Source: Hyphomicrobiales bacterium
GTDB taxonomy: Bacteria; Pseudomonadota; Alphaproteobacteria; Rhizobiales; Rhizobiaceae
DNA: 64,000 nucleotides
Direction of reading: 5' to 3'
Assembly: GCA_900489925.1 (NCBI GenBank)
Contig: UEHQ01000034.1
Span: 1 to 64,000 of the forward strand
Shown: positions 52,630 through 62,131 of the stretch, one piece after another
Layout of the letters: the number at the start of each line of letters is the position of its first letter
Position numbering within the stretch: the first letter of the stretch is position 1
The notes under the pieces: generated by a model
Told to the model about the DNA's origin: nothing
Seen by the model: only the letters and a program-made list of their open reading frames with translations
The model's database searches: none
Program-made: the position numbers and the translations under genes

Positions 52630-53733
52630 ATGAAGGAAGTCGTGGTAATCGGAGCCGGCAAGATCGGCGGCGCGATCGCACTCATGCTGGCGGAGACCGG
52701 CAGCTACACGGTCACCGTCACCGACAGGGATGCAGCGCAGATCGCAAAGCTCGATCGCCATCCCGCGATAAAGGGCGCCGTTGTAGACATCACCGATGCC
52801 AAGGCACTCGTCGATGTCCTGCGTGGCAAGTTTGCGGTGCTGTCGGCGGCTCCGTTCCATTTGACTGGCAAGGTGGCGGAAGCTGCGCTTGAGGCTTCGG
52901 TCCACTACCTGGATCTGACCGAGGATGTCGCCACCACGAAGAAGGTCGAGGAACTGGCCGAAGGCGCGGATATTGCGTTTATTCCGCAATGTGGTCTCGC
53001 ACCCGGCTTTATCTCCATCGTTGCCAATGACCTCGCCAAGCGTTTTGACAGCCTTGACAGTGTGCGCATGCGTGTCGGCGCCCTGCCGCAGTATCCTTCG
53101 AACGCGTTGAACTACAATCTCACCTGGAGCACCGACGGGCTGATCAACGAGTACATCGAGCCTTGCGAAGCGATCGTCGAAGGCAAGCTGGTCACCGTGC
53201 CCGCGATGGAAGAGCGTGAGGAATTCTCGCTCGACGGCGTGACCTATGAAGCCTTCAACACCTCCGGTGGCCTTGGCACTCTGGCCAAGACGCTCGAGGG
53301 GCGGGTTCGCACCATGAACTACCGCACCATTCGCTATCCGGGCCACCAGGCGATCATCAAGGCGCTGTTGAACGACCTGAACCTGAAGAATCGTCGTGAC
53401 GTGTTGAAGGACCTCTTCGAACACGCTCTGCCGGCAACCATGCAGGACGTCGTCGTTGTTTTCGTCACGGTCTGTGGCTGGAAAGACGGACGCTACATGC
53501 AGGAAACCTATGCCAACAAGGTTTATGCAACTGTCGTTGCAGGCAAGAAGATGAGCGCCATCCAGGTGACGACCGCAGCCGGCATCACGACCGTGCTCGA
53601 CCTGCTTGCCTCGGGCAAGCTTCCGCAGAAGGGGTTCGTGCGACAGGAAGAGATCGGCCTTGCCGACTTCCTGGAGAACCGGTTTGGCCGGGTCTATGAT
53701 CCGGAGGCTATTCGCTTCAAGGAAGCCGTCTAA
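52630..53733 (+). CDS. Saccharopine-dehydrogenase family enzyme, probable lysine 6-dehydrogenase
   Basis: 367 residues. The N-terminal Rossmann motif is VVVIGAGKIGGAIALML; the family core HYLDLTEDVATTKKV and FIPQCGLAPGFISIVANDLA follow. Its length and motifs fit the short bacterial homologues that oxidise lysine directly at the epsilon carbon to 2-aminoadipate 6-semialdehyde; there is no lysine-ketoglutarate reductase domain. AGGGGAA precedes ATG 52630. It is divergent from the Lrp gene and convergent with an operon encoding the next four steps to 2-oxoglutarate, which supports the lysine assignment. A saccharopine-cleaving enzyme is the alternative. Confidence 0.78.
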   Translation: MKEVVVIGAGKIGGAIALMLAETGSYTVTVTDRDAAQIAKLDRHPAIKGAVVDITDAKALVDVLRGKFAVLSAAPFHLTGKVAEAALEASVHYLDLTEDVATTKKVEELAEGADIAFIPQCGLAPGFISIVANDLAKRFDSLDSVRMRVGALPQYPSNALNYNLTWSTDGLINEYIEPCEAIVEGKLVTVPAMEEREEFSLDGVTYEAFNTSGGLGTLAKTLEGRVRTMNYRTIRYPGHQAIIKALLNDLNLKNRRDVLKDLFEHALPATMQDVVVVFVTVCGWKDGRYMQETYANKVYATVVAGKKMSAIQVTTAAGITTVLDLLASGKLPQKGFVRQEEIGLADFLENRFGRVYDPEAIRFKEAV

Positions 53734-53744
53734 GGAATGAACGA

Positions 53745-53777
53745 AAGGGCCCGATGCAGATGATGCATCGGGCCCTT
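53745..53777. terminator. Strong bidirectional terminator
   Basis: AAGGGCCCGATGCA and TGCATCGGGCCCTT form a perfect 14-bp stem with loop GATGA. A and T tracts on either side suit termination in both directions, for the dehydrogenase (+) and the D-2-hydroxyglutarate dehydrogenase (-). Confidence 0.85.
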
Positions 53778-53793
53778 CGATTCTTTCGGGCAG

Positions 53794-56700
53794 TCAGCCG
53801 GTCAGTTCTTCAATGATCTCGAGAGGATGCTGGACGGTTCTGTCGTCGATCGCCTTGACCTGGGACCTGCAGGAATATCCCGTCGCGCAGACGACGGTCT
53901 CGGCGGATTGCCGGTGGACCTGATCGGCCCAACTCATCGCATAAAGCTGTTGCGACATTGCGCGATTGCGAACCTCGTGACCGAAGGTTCCAGCCATGCC
54001 GCAGCAGCCGGCTCCGGGAACATCGAGCTTGACCCCAATCGCTTTGAACACTCCCGTCCAATGGCCGATCGACGCCGGCACGTTGCTTCGCTCCGTGCAG
54101 TGAACGAGAAGACTGTATGTCTTTGCCATGCCGGCATTCCTGGCCGAGGAAAGCCGGTCGAGGTTGGCAGCGAGCCACTCTTGCGGGAGCAGAACCAGCG
54201 GTTTCGATCCGCTTTCTAAGATGTGCTTGTACTCGCTTCGATAGGAGAGCGTCATCGACGGATCGATGCCCACGAGTGAGGCTCCCGCAGACGCGAGGTC
54301 TTGCAGGTATTGGCTGCTCTTTCGCGCGGCGTTCTCGAACCGGCCGAGATATCCGTGAACGTGCATGGCCTTGCCGTTTACCTGTGGCTTGGCGAGAAAC
54401 ACCGCGAAGCCCATCCTGCGTGCGAGCTTGATCGCGGCAAGGGGAGCGCGCGGATCGAAGAAAGCCGTGAAGGTGTCGGGGACGAAGACGACCGGCTGGT
54501 TTCCCTGGCTCAGTGCCTGGCGAACACCGTCGGCCGTTGCAGTCGGGACGCCGAGACGCCGCGCCTCCCTTGCAAGGGACAATGGCGGCAGGCCTGGAAG
54601 CGCCGTCAGACCGACCGTCCTCATCATCGCCTTGCCGAGCGCGGTTCCAACCATGACGTTGTAAAGCGGCCTAGCGCGCGCCATCCAGGGCAGCGACGTT
54701 TCGATCGCGCTCACCAGCGTATCCTTCACAGGCCGCAAATACCGGCCGTAATAAAGCTCCAGGAATTTCGCCCGAAACGCGGGAACGTTGACCTTAACCG
54801 GACACTGACCCGCGCAGGCCTTGCAGGACAGACAGGTGTCCATTGCTTCACGGACGTCGTGGGAAAAGTCGCCCCGGTTGCGCGGATTGAGCGAGTTCGC
54901 GATACGGCGAGGCAGAGCTGTCAGTGGGCGGCCGCGGCGCAGCTGCTTGGCTTCATCGCGGGGATCGACACCTTGGTCAGCCAGAAGCCTCAGCCACTCC
55001 CGCATCAAGGCTGCCCGGCCCTTCGGAGAAAACCGGCGATCGCGTGTCGCCTTGTAGGAAGGGCACATCGGGCTCGCTTCGTCGAAGTCGAAGCAGGCGC
55101 CGTTGCCGTTGCAGTAAGCAGCGTTGTCGAAGGCCGCGCGGATCTCGCTGCCGATGGCGCGATCGACGTCGCCGCGCATCGGAACCTCATCGATTTTCAA
55201 CAGCTTCTCGGGGCCTGGGGAGGCAATCTTGCCGGGATTGAGGCGGTTCTGCGGATCGAAGGCTCGCTTGATCTCCTGAAGGCAGGGATAGAGGTCACCG
55301 AAGAACTCGGGAACGTATTCGGATCGAACCCCTTTGCCGTGCTCGCCCCAAAGGACACCGCCGTACTTCCTGGTCAAAGCCACAACGGCATCGCTGATCG
55401 TCCGGACCAGCGGCACATGATCGGCCCGCGTAAGATCGAGTGCCGGTCGAACATGCAGCACGCCGGCATCGACATGGCCGAACATGCCGTAGGAAAGGCC
55501 GGCATCGTCGAGCAGCGCCCGGAACTCCCGGATGTAGGCGGCAAGGTTTTCGGGTGGGACGGCCGTGTCCTCGACGAAAGCGACCGGCCGGGTCGGCCCC
55601 TCGACATTTCCCAGAAGGCCGACGGCCCGCTTGCGCATGGTCCAGATCGCCTCGACGTCCTGGTGGCCTCGAGCGATTGAATGGCCGAGGCGGCTGTCGT
55701 TTTTCCCTGTTTCGAGGGCGGCGGTCACATCGGCGATTTTTCGCTCGAGCTCAACCTCGCTATCGGCGAGGATTTCGGCGATGTTTATCCCGTTCGCTGG
55801 ACCTGACGTGTCCTCCGGAAAGAACTGCCCAATGCCATTCCAGACGATGTCGTTCTTGGCGAGCCCGAGCACCTTTTCGTCCACCGTTTCGACGGAAGCG
55901 ACCTTGAGTGCGGTCAAGGTTCGGGCGTCTTCGAGGGCGGCGTTGAAGTTGCTGTAGCGGATGTTGATCAGTGCGGCATGCGCGGGCAGCGGAAGCAGAT
56001 TGAGTTCCGCCTCGGCGATCATCGCCAGCGTACCCTCCGAGCCGCACAGAATGGCGTTGAGGTCGAAGCGACCATCCGCTCGCCGGACATGCGCGAGGTC
56101 GTAACCGGTCATGTAGCGGTTGAGTTTCGGAAAAACGGCTTCGATCCGTTCGCGCTTTTCGCGAGCGATCCTGTCGACCGTCCGGTGAATGTCACCAATC
56201 CTGTCCTGGCGTTCGAGGATTTCGGCGAGGGCGGGTTCGTCCAGCGGCCGCGACCACCAATCCGACCCGTCGCTGAGCACGATGCGAAGGCCAAGAACAT
56301 GATTGGACGTCTTACCGTAGAGGCAGGAGCCCTGGCCACAGGCATCGGTGGAGATCATGCCGCCAATGGTCGCCCTGTTCGACGTTGAAAGCTCCGGCGC
56401 GAAAAAGAGACCATATGGCTTCAGCGCCCGGTTCAACTGATCCTTGACGACCCCGGCCTCGACGCGCGCCGTGCGGCGGATGGGGTCGATCTCCAGGATC
56501 CTGTTCATGTGCCGCGAGCAATCGACGACGATGCCTGAGGTCAGCGACTGGCCATTGGTTCCGGTGCCGCCTCCGCGTGGGGTGACGGTAATACCGCTGA
56601 ACGCGGGCAGGTTGAGGATCTGCGCAATGATCGTCAGGTCAGCCGAATGCCTGGGAAAAAGGATCGCCGCCGGCTCGACCTGATAGATGGAGTTGTCGGT

Positions 56701-56826
56701 CGCAAAAGCCGTGCGCGAAGCCGCGCCTGCCTCGGCGTCACCTGCAAATCCGGCTTCTACGAGATGCTCGAAGAAGCCGGCAGGTGTCGCGGAGGCCGCG
56801 TAAGGCGACTGGAGGCGCGGTATCAT
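53794..56826 (-). CDS. YdiJ-type FAD/4Fe-4S D-2-hydroxyglutarate dehydrogenase
   Basis: 1010 residues, matching YdiJ (about 1018). An N-terminal FAD-binding type 4 domain (TPRGGGTGTNGQSLTSG, RATIGGMISTDACGQGS, LCGSEGTLAMI) is followed by the FAD-oxidase C-terminal domain with GHVDAGVLHVRP and GEHGKGVRSEYVPEF, a ferredoxin-like segment (CNGNGACFD, MCPSYKATRD, then CLSCKACAGQCPV) and a cysteine-rich tail (GAGCCGMAGTFG). In this family D-2-hydroxyglutarate is oxidised to 2-oxoglutarate. Last gene of the four-gene operon, six bases after the aminotransferase. It would remove the product of the DUF1338 enzyme encoded first. Confidence 0.9.
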   Translation of the reverse strand: MIPRLQSPYAASATPAGFFEHLVEAGFAGDAEAGAASRTAFATDNSIYQVEPAAILFPRHSADLTIIAQILNLPAFSGITVTPRGGGTGTNGQSLTSGIVVDCSRHMNRILEIDPIRRTARVEAGVVKDQLNRALKPYGLFFAPELSTSNRATIGGMISTDACGQGSCLYGKTSNHVLGLRIVLSDGSDWWSRPLDEPALAEILERQDRIGDIHRTVDRIAREKRERIEAVFPKLNRYMTGYDLAHVRRADGRFDLNAILCGSEGTLAMIAEAELNLLPLPAHAALINIRYSNFNAALEDARTLTALKVASVETVDEKVLGLAKNDIVWNGIGQFFPEDTSGPANGINIAEILADSEVELERKIADVTAALETGKNDSRLGHSIARGHQDVEAIWTMRKRAVGLLGNVEGPTRPVAFVEDTAVPPENLAAYIREFRALLDDAGLSYGMFGHVDAGVLHVRPALDLTRADHVPLVRTISDAVVALTRKYGGVLWGEHGKGVRSEYVPEFFGDLYPCLQEIKRAFDPQNRLNPGKIASPGPEKLLKIDEVPMRGDVDRAIGSEIRAAFDNAAYCNGNGACFDFDEASPMCPSYKATRDRRFSPKGRAALMREWLRLLADQGVDPRDEAKQLRRGRPLTALPRRIANSLNPRNRGDFSHDVREAMDTCLSCKACAGQCPVKVNVPAFRAKFLELYYGRYLRPVKDTLVSAIETSLPWMARARPLYNVMVGTALGKAMMRTVGLTALPGLPPLSLAREARRLGVPTATADGVRQALSQGNQPVVFVPDTFTAFFDPRAPLAAIKLARRMGFAVFLAKPQVNGKAMHVHGYLGRFENAARKSSQYLQDLASAGASLVGIDPSMTLSYRSEYKHILESGSKPLVLLPQEWLAANLDRLSSARNAGMAKTYSLLVHCTERSNVPASIGHWTGVFKAIGVKLDVPGAGCCGMAGTFGHEVRNRAMSQQLYAMSWADQVHRQSAETVVCATGYSCRSQVKAIDDRTVQHPLEIIEELTG

Positions 56827-56832
56827 CGTTTG

Positions 56833-58068
56833 CTACTTCAGCGCCTTGCATGCCCGTTCGATACGGTCGAGGGCTTCGACGAGCTCTGCATGTGACGTTG
56901 CGTACGAGATCCTGAAGAAAGGCGACAGCCCGAAAGCCGACCCGGGAACGACCGCGACATGGGCATCCTCGAGAAGGTAGTCGGTGAAATCGTGGTCCGC
57001 CTCGATCGTCTTGCCTTTGGGCGTGGTCTTTCCGAGAACCCCCGCACAGCCTGAGAAGGTGTAAAAGGCCCCCTCCGGTGTGCGGCATTCAAGGCCATCG
57101 ATTTCGTTCAGTCTGCGGACAACGAGATCGCGGCGGCGCTGAAAGCTCTCCTGCCGCTCCTTCAGGAAGGTCTGGGGGCCATTCAAGGCCTCGACGGCGG
57201 CTGCCTGGCTAACCGAGCTCGGGCAGGATGTCGCCTGGCTCTGGATTACGGCCATGGCCTTGATCAATGGCTTCGGTCCGCCGGCGTAGCCGATACGCCA
57301 GCCGGTCATCGCATAGGCCTTCGACACGCCGTTGATCGTCAACGTCCGTTCTTTCAGGCGATGCTCGAGCGCAACGGGCGTTACGAAGTCGAAGCCTTCG
57401 TAGACGATGTGCTCATACATGTCGTCGACCATCAGCCAGACATGCGGATGGCGGAGCAGGACATCGATCAGCGGCTGGTAGTCCTTTGCCGAATAGGCGG
57501 CGCCCGATGGATTCGAGGGCGAGTTCAGGAGCACCCAACGCGTCCTCGGCGTGATTGCCGCTTCAAGCTGTTCAGCCTGGAGGCGAAAGCCGGCTGCGGC
57601 GTCGCACGGGATCAGCACCGGCGTGCCACCGCAGACCTCCACGATATCCGAATAGGAGGTCCAGTACGGCGTTGGAATGATGACCTCGTCGCCGGCATCA
57701 AGCGTCGCCATGAATGCGTTGAAGAGGATCTGCTTGGCGCCGGTCGCGACCGTCACCTCGTCGAGGGCATAGTCGACGCCGTTTTCCCTGCGAAACTTCT
57801 CGGCGACGGCCTTCTTCAGAGCCGGGGTGCCATCGAGCGCCGTGTACTTGGTTTCGCCGGCATCGATCGCGGCCTTGGCTGCTTCCTTGACGTTGTCAGG
57901 GGTATCGAAGTCGGGCTCGCCGGCTCCTAGAATGATGACGGGGAAACCATCGCGCTTCATCGCGGCTGCCTTGGCGCCGATCTGCAGGATCTTGGAAACG
58001 CCGACCGAGGCGATGCGCGAGGCTGGACGGAAGCCAGCCTCCTCGATCTTGGTGGGGATGACAGTCAT
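56833..58068 (-). CDS. Class I PLP aminotransferase, probable 2-aminoadipate aminotransferase
   Basis: 411 residues, AspC-type fold I. The substrate and PLP motifs are ILGAGEPDFDTPDNV, TVATGAKQILFNA, LNSPSNPSGAAYS, and the Schiff-base lysine in NGVSKAYAMTGWRIGYAGG. Alone it would be called aspartate/aromatic aminotransferase. Its place between an ALDH7 gene (10 bp upstream) and YdiJ (6 bp downstream) points to 2-aminoadipate to 2-oxoadipate. Confidence 0.85.
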   Translation of the reverse strand: MTVIPTKIEEAGFRPASRIASVGVSKILQIGAKAAAMKRDGFPVIILGAGEPDFDTPDNVKEAAKAAIDAGETKYTALDGTPALKKAVAEKFRRENGVDYALDEVTVATGAKQILFNAFMATLDAGDEVIIPTPYWTSYSDIVEVCGGTPVLIPCDAAAGFRLQAEQLEAAITPRTRWVLLNSPSNPSGAAYSAKDYQPLIDVLLRHPHVWLMVDDMYEHIVYEGFDFVTPVALEHRLKERTLTINGVSKAYAMTGWRIGYAGGPKPLIKAMAVIQSQATSCPSSVSQAAAVEALNGPQTFLKERQESFQRRRDLVVRRLNEIDGLECRTPEGAFYTFSGCAGVLGKTTPKGKTIEADHDFTDYLLEDAHVAVVPGSAFGLSPFFRISYATSHAELVEALDRIERACKALK

Positions 58069-58078
58069 GCTCGCCGCC

Positions 58079-59611
58079 CTATTCGATATCGAAGGAGACG
58101 CCCTGTGCCAGCGGCAGCGCCTTCGAATAGTTGACCGTGTTGGTGGCGCGGCGCATGTATGCCCGCCATGCATCGGAGCCGGATTCGCGGCCGCCGCCGG
58201 TTTCCTTTTCACCACCGAAAGCACCGCCGATTTCAGCGCCCGAGGTGCCGATGTTGACATTGGCGATGCCGCAGTCGGAACCGTCCGCGGAGAGGAAGCG
58301 CTCGGCCTCGCGCATGTCGAGGGTGAAGATCGACGACGACAATCCAGCTCCGACGGCATTGTGGTCGGCGATGACGGCGTCGAAGTCGCTGTATTTCATG
58401 ACGTAGAGGATCGGCGCGAATGTCTCTTCGAGGACCGGACCCTCGTGCTTCGGCATTTCGACCAGAGCAGGTTTGACATAATAGGCCTCCGGGGTGCCGG
58501 TATCGACACGCTGCCCGCCATGCACCTGGCCACCGTGCTTGGCGGCTTCAGCGAGCGCCTTCTGCATGCCGTCATAGGCGGCCTTATCGACCAGCGGGCC
58601 GACGAGCGCGGAGCCGTCGAGCGGGTTGCCGACCGAAACGCTTGCATAGGCCTTCTTCAGCCGCGGGACGAGCTGATCGTAGACGCTTTCATGAACGAAC
58701 AGACGACGCAGCGTCGTGCAGCGCTGACCGGCCGTGCCCATTGCGCCGAATGCGATGGCACGAAGCGCCATGTCGAGATCGGCCGATGGGCAGACGATGC
58801 CGCCATTGTTTCCGCCCAGTTCCAGGATGGAGCGCGCAAATCGCTTGGCCAGGCGCGGTCCGACTTCGCGGCCCATCCGCGTCGATCCGGTCGCCGAAAC
58901 CAATGCCACCTTCGGATGATCGACAAGCGTTTCGCCGATCGCGCGGTCACCGATGAGAACCTGCGAGAGGTCGGCAGGAGCGTCGCCGAAGCGCTTGAGG
59001 GCGCGCTCCAGGATTGCCTGGGATGCAAGTGCGGTAAGCGGCGTCTTTTCTGATGGCTTCCAGACGATGCTGTTGCCACAGACCAGTGCCAGGGCTGCAT
59101 TCCACGCCCACACGGCAACAGGGAAGTTGAACGCCGAGATGATGCCGATGACGCCAAGCGGATGCCAGGTCTCCATCATGCGGTGACCGGGGCGCTCGGT
59201 GGCGATGGTCAAGCCATAGAGCTGGCGGGAAAGGCCGACTGCGAAATCGCAAATGTCGATCATTTCCTGTACTTCGCCGAGGCCTTCAGACGGGATCTTC
59301 CCTGCTTCGATCGAGACCAGACGTCCAAGATCGGCCTTGGCAGCCCGAAGTTCCTCGCCAAGAAGCCGCACGAGTTCGCCACGCTTCGGTGCCGGAACAA
59401 GGCGCCACGCCTGGAAAGCTGCATGAGCGCGGTCGATTGCCACTGTTGCCTGCTCGGCCGTTACGGCCTGCAATTTACCGGTCCGTTCTCCTGTAACCGG
59501 CGAAAATGCATCCATGTCGCCCTTGGTGTAAAGCGACTGGGCGACGCCCAAACGATCAAGAATGGCGGCAGCTTCTTCCGCGACGGACACGGATTTAACG
59601 GAAATGTTCAT
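58079..59611 (-). CDS. amaB: ALDH7 family aldehyde dehydrogenase (2-aminoadipate 6-semialdehyde dehydrogenase)
   Basis: 510 residues, the antiquitin/AmaB type. Cofactor and active-site motifs: AFNFPVAVWAWNAALAL, WKPSEKTPLTA, ELGGNNGGIV with catalytic Glu, and GTAGQRCTTLRRLF with catalytic Cys. The ALDH7-specific tail is NVNIGTSGAEIGGAFGGEK followed by TGGGRESGSDAWRAYMRR. It oxidises 2-aminoadipate 6-semialdehyde to 2-aminoadipate. GGAG precedes ATG 59611. Second gene of the operon, 53 bp after the DUF1338 gene. Confidence 0.93.
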   Translation of the reverse strand: MNISVKSVSVAEEAAAILDRLGVAQSLYTKGDMDAFSPVTGERTGKLQAVTAEQATVAIDRAHAAFQAWRLVPAPKRGELVRLLGEELRAAKADLGRLVSIEAGKIPSEGLGEVQEMIDICDFAVGLSRQLYGLTIATERPGHRMMETWHPLGVIGIISAFNFPVAVWAWNAALALVCGNSIVWKPSEKTPLTALASQAILERALKRFGDAPADLSQVLIGDRAIGETLVDHPKVALVSATGSTRMGREVGPRLAKRFARSILELGGNNGGIVCPSADLDMALRAIAFGAMGTAGQRCTTLRRLFVHESVYDQLVPRLKKAYASVSVGNPLDGSALVGPLVDKAAYDGMQKALAEAAKHGGQVHGGQRVDTGTPEAYYVKPALVEMPKHEGPVLEETFAPILYVMKYSDFDAVIADHNAVGAGLSSSIFTLDMREAERFLSADGSDCGIANVNIGTSGAEIGGAFGGEKETGGGRESGSDAWRAYMRRATNTVNYSKALPLAQGVSFDIE

Positions 59612-59664
59612 TGGGTAAGCTCCAGTTCAAAACGTCTCTATCGGTGATTGGTGAGTTCGGCGGA

Positions 59665-61056
59665 TCATTCGGCCGCAGAACGTCTCGTCAGCACGTTGAT
59701 GCAGGCATCCAGCGACGCCTTCTCGATTCCGGCATAATGGTCGAACTCGTTGAGAACCTGCGCGCCGAGGTCGGCCTCGAAACGCTGCTGGTTCGGGCTC
59801 GCCACGAATTCCTGCTGCGCGCCGTCGCCGAGGTTCGATTGAAAGATGCCGGCTGCACTGACAGGCAGGAAGTCTTCGTAGACGATCGGATCGAAGACGA
59901 TCAACCCGTCGGAAATGAGCTGTTCCACATCGAGCGCGGAGGAGGATGCAGCCCTTCTGCCTTTCTCGGTGAGCGAGTAGCTGAAATATCCGAACCCCTC
60001 TGCGCGGATGCTTTCCCAGCTGTCCGGAAACGCCTTGAACGCCTCGGCCAGAGCTGCCTCATAGGCTTTCGCGTTGGATCCGTCCGCAGTCGGCCGGACG
60101 ACCTTCCGGGACGCCTCGAGGAGGCTGTCATAAAGGGCGCGGCCCTTGGGCGTGAGCGCGATGCCGCGCTGTTCGATCTCGCCAAACCGTGCGGTGTGGG
60201 ACCCGGTCTTCCACCCGCCGTTGCCGTCGTCGAATGACACGGCTTCCTCGAGCGCCTTGAAGGATGTCTGCCGCAGCAGAATGGGGCAACGGCGCGTCGG
60301 CGGGCCTTCGACGACCGCCTTTGGAGCGATCTCATATTCCGGCATCAGTGCCTGCACCTTGTCGATATCGAGCGTGCGCGGTGTCAGATGGTTGATATGC
60401 GGTCCCTTGAACGAGACGACATCTGCAATCAAGCGATGCGCAGCATGCAGACGGTGATACATGTCGACATCGACGATCGCCTTGTCATGCCAGCGGAATG
60501 TTTCGAGCACTTCGGCGACGAAACGCTCGGCATCAGCCTGGGAAAGCCCGCCGTCGGTTTCCGCCTTCTTGGTAAGTTCAATCGCTCCGGCAGTGAAAAT
60601 CTGCCGCGTCGCCAGGATTTGCTGCGCCTGCGCCCTCAAGCTTTCGTCGGCAATCAGGTCGAGACGCAGGAGAGAGGTGAAGACACGGAACGGATTACGC
60701 TTCAGTGCGGCGTCGCCGACGGGCCGAAATGCCGTCGAGTGAACCGGAACGCCGGCCGTCGAAAGATCATAATAGCCGACGGGGTACATCCCCATCACCG
60801 CGAAGACCCGCCGCATCATCGACAGCTCTTCGGCGGTTCCGAGTCGAATGGCCCCGTGCCGCTCCTCGGAGATACGATCGAGATTGTCGGTGGTCTCCAG
60901 CCGAGCCTTCAGTTCGGGCTCTCCGGCAAGCGTTTCGTCGTTCACGCGCGCCACCAGATCCATCAAGGTTCCATAGGCGGGGACTTCGTTGCGATACATG
61001 GCCGACATGGCCGCGGAAAAGGCAGTTCTGATATCGCTCGATGGAACGTGGGTCAT
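59665..61056 (-). CDS. hglS: DUF1338 2-oxoadipate dioxygenase/decarboxylase (HglS type)
   Basis: 463 residues of the DUF1338/YdcJ family. Known members are Fe(II) enzymes that turn 2-oxoadipate into D-2-hydroxyglutarate with loss of CO2. Candidate metal ligands: His67 in SEERHGAIRLGT, His220/His223 in FKGPHINHLTPR, and Glu293/Glu295 in RFGEIEQRGIALT, matching the positions (about 70, 226, 294) reported for the family. It is first in a four-gene operon with ALDH7, aminotransferase and YdiJ, exactly the enzymes that make and consume its substrate and product, and is divergent from a LysR gene. Confidence 0.92.
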   Translation of the reverse strand: MTHVPSSDIRTAFSAAMSAMYRNEVPAYGTLMDLVARVNDETLAGEPELKARLETTDNLDRISEERHGAIRLGTAEELSMMRRVFAVMGMYPVGYYDLSTAGVPVHSTAFRPVGDAALKRNPFRVFTSLLRLDLIADESLRAQAQQILATRQIFTAGAIELTKKAETDGGLSQADAERFVAEVLETFRWHDKAIVDVDMYHRLHAAHRLIADVVSFKGPHINHLTPRTLDIDKVQALMPEYEIAPKAVVEGPPTRRCPILLRQTSFKALEEAVSFDDGNGGWKTGSHTARFGEIEQRGIALTPKGRALYDSLLEASRKVVRPTADGSNAKAYEAALAEAFKAFPDSWESIRAEGFGYFSYSLTEKGRRAASSSALDVEQLISDGLIVFDPIVYEDFLPVSAAGIFQSNLGDGAQQEFVASPNQQRFEADLGAQVLNEFDHYAGIEKASLDACINVLTRRSAAE

Positions 61057-61168
61057 GGTGTCTCAACCTTCAAACATTGCGACTTGATGCTTGGAGTGCA
61101 ATATAATCTCGAAAACATGACCCGTGTTGTGACGGTTACTCGTGACTTGATGCAGAATCGGAATAACT

Positions 61169-62071
61169 ATGCGCCGCAGTTTGACGCCTGACATGGTGAC
61201 GCTCCAAGCCTTCGAAGCGGCCGCGCGACACGAGAATTTCTCGCGCGCGGCTGAAGAACTGAACCTGACGCAGAGCGCCGTCAGCCGGCAGATCGCCGAT
61301 CTGGAGCAACAGACCGGGCTCAAGCTGTTCGAACGGATTCGTCAGCGCGTGGTTCTCTCGGAAGCAGGACAACGGTTCCTCCCCGAGGTGCAGGACCTCC
61401 TGGAGAGATCCGAACGATTGATGATCGAAGCGGCTTCTGCCGGACGAACGCGATTGTCGCTGCGGGTTGCCACGCTCCCGACCTTCGGTGCCAAATGGCT
61501 TGTTCCGCGTCTCGGCCGGTTTCTGGCGCAACATGGCGACGTTGCGCTGACGATCGAATCAAGATCGAAGCCCTTCAGTTTTGCGGAAGACAACTTTGAC
61601 CTCGCGATCCATTTCGGACAGCCGATCTGGGCAGGCGGTGTTCCCACCTTCCTGTGCCATGAACAGGTCCTGCCGATCGCCAGCAAGGAGCTTGCGGAAA
61701 GCCTCGGTGTCGAGGGTCCTGGCGACTTCGCACGAGCGCCGCTGCTGCATCTGACGACGAGACCGAAGCTCTGGGCCGACTGGTTCCAGCGGCAGCAGAT
61801 CAACCTCGACAACGCCTATGTCGGGCTGAGGTTTGATCAGTTTTCAATGATGGTGGCTGCGGTCGCCGCAGGGTTGGGCGCTGCGCTTCTTCCCACCTAC
61901 CTGATCGAAGACGAACTCGAGTCAGGGTCTCTTGTGCCGCTGCTTCCAAAGCCGATGCAGACGGCCAATGCCTATTATTCGGTTCGACCGGAAGCCAAGC
62001 AAAGCCATCCGGTCGCCGACAGTTTTCAAGAGTGGCTTCTGACGGAAGTCTCTCCAAGAAAGAGCGAGTAG
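61169..62071 (+). CDS. LysR-family transcriptional regulator (GcvA-like)
   Basis: 300 residues. The N-terminal winged helix reads LQAFEAAARHENFSRAAEEL then LTQSAVSRQIADLE, the GcvA-like subgroup; the ligand domain includes RVATLPTFGAKWLVPRLGRF. It is divergent from the lysine operon with about 110 bp between the starts, so it is the obvious candidate regulator of hglS and the following genes. A GACTTGATGC repeat lies in the gap (61081 and 61144). Confidence 0.92.
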   Translation: MRRSLTPDMVTLQAFEAAARHENFSRAAEELNLTQSAVSRQIADLEQQTGLKLFERIRQRVVLSEAGQRFLPEVQDLLERSERLMIEAASAGRTRLSLRVATLPTFGAKWLVPRLGRFLAQHGDVALTIESRSKPFSFAEDNFDLAIHFGQPIWAGGVPTFLCHEQVLPIASKELAESLGVEGPGDFARAPLLHLTTRPKLWADWFQRQQINLDNAYVGLRFDQFSMMVAAVAAGLGAALLPTYLIEDELESGSLVPLLPKPMQTANAYYSVRPEAKQSHPVADSFQEWLLTEVSPRKSE

Positions 62072-62131
62072 CCCATCAAATCCTGATGTCGGCCCGCGGC
62101 ACTGGTTGGCAGTCCGCGGGCTCCGACAGTG

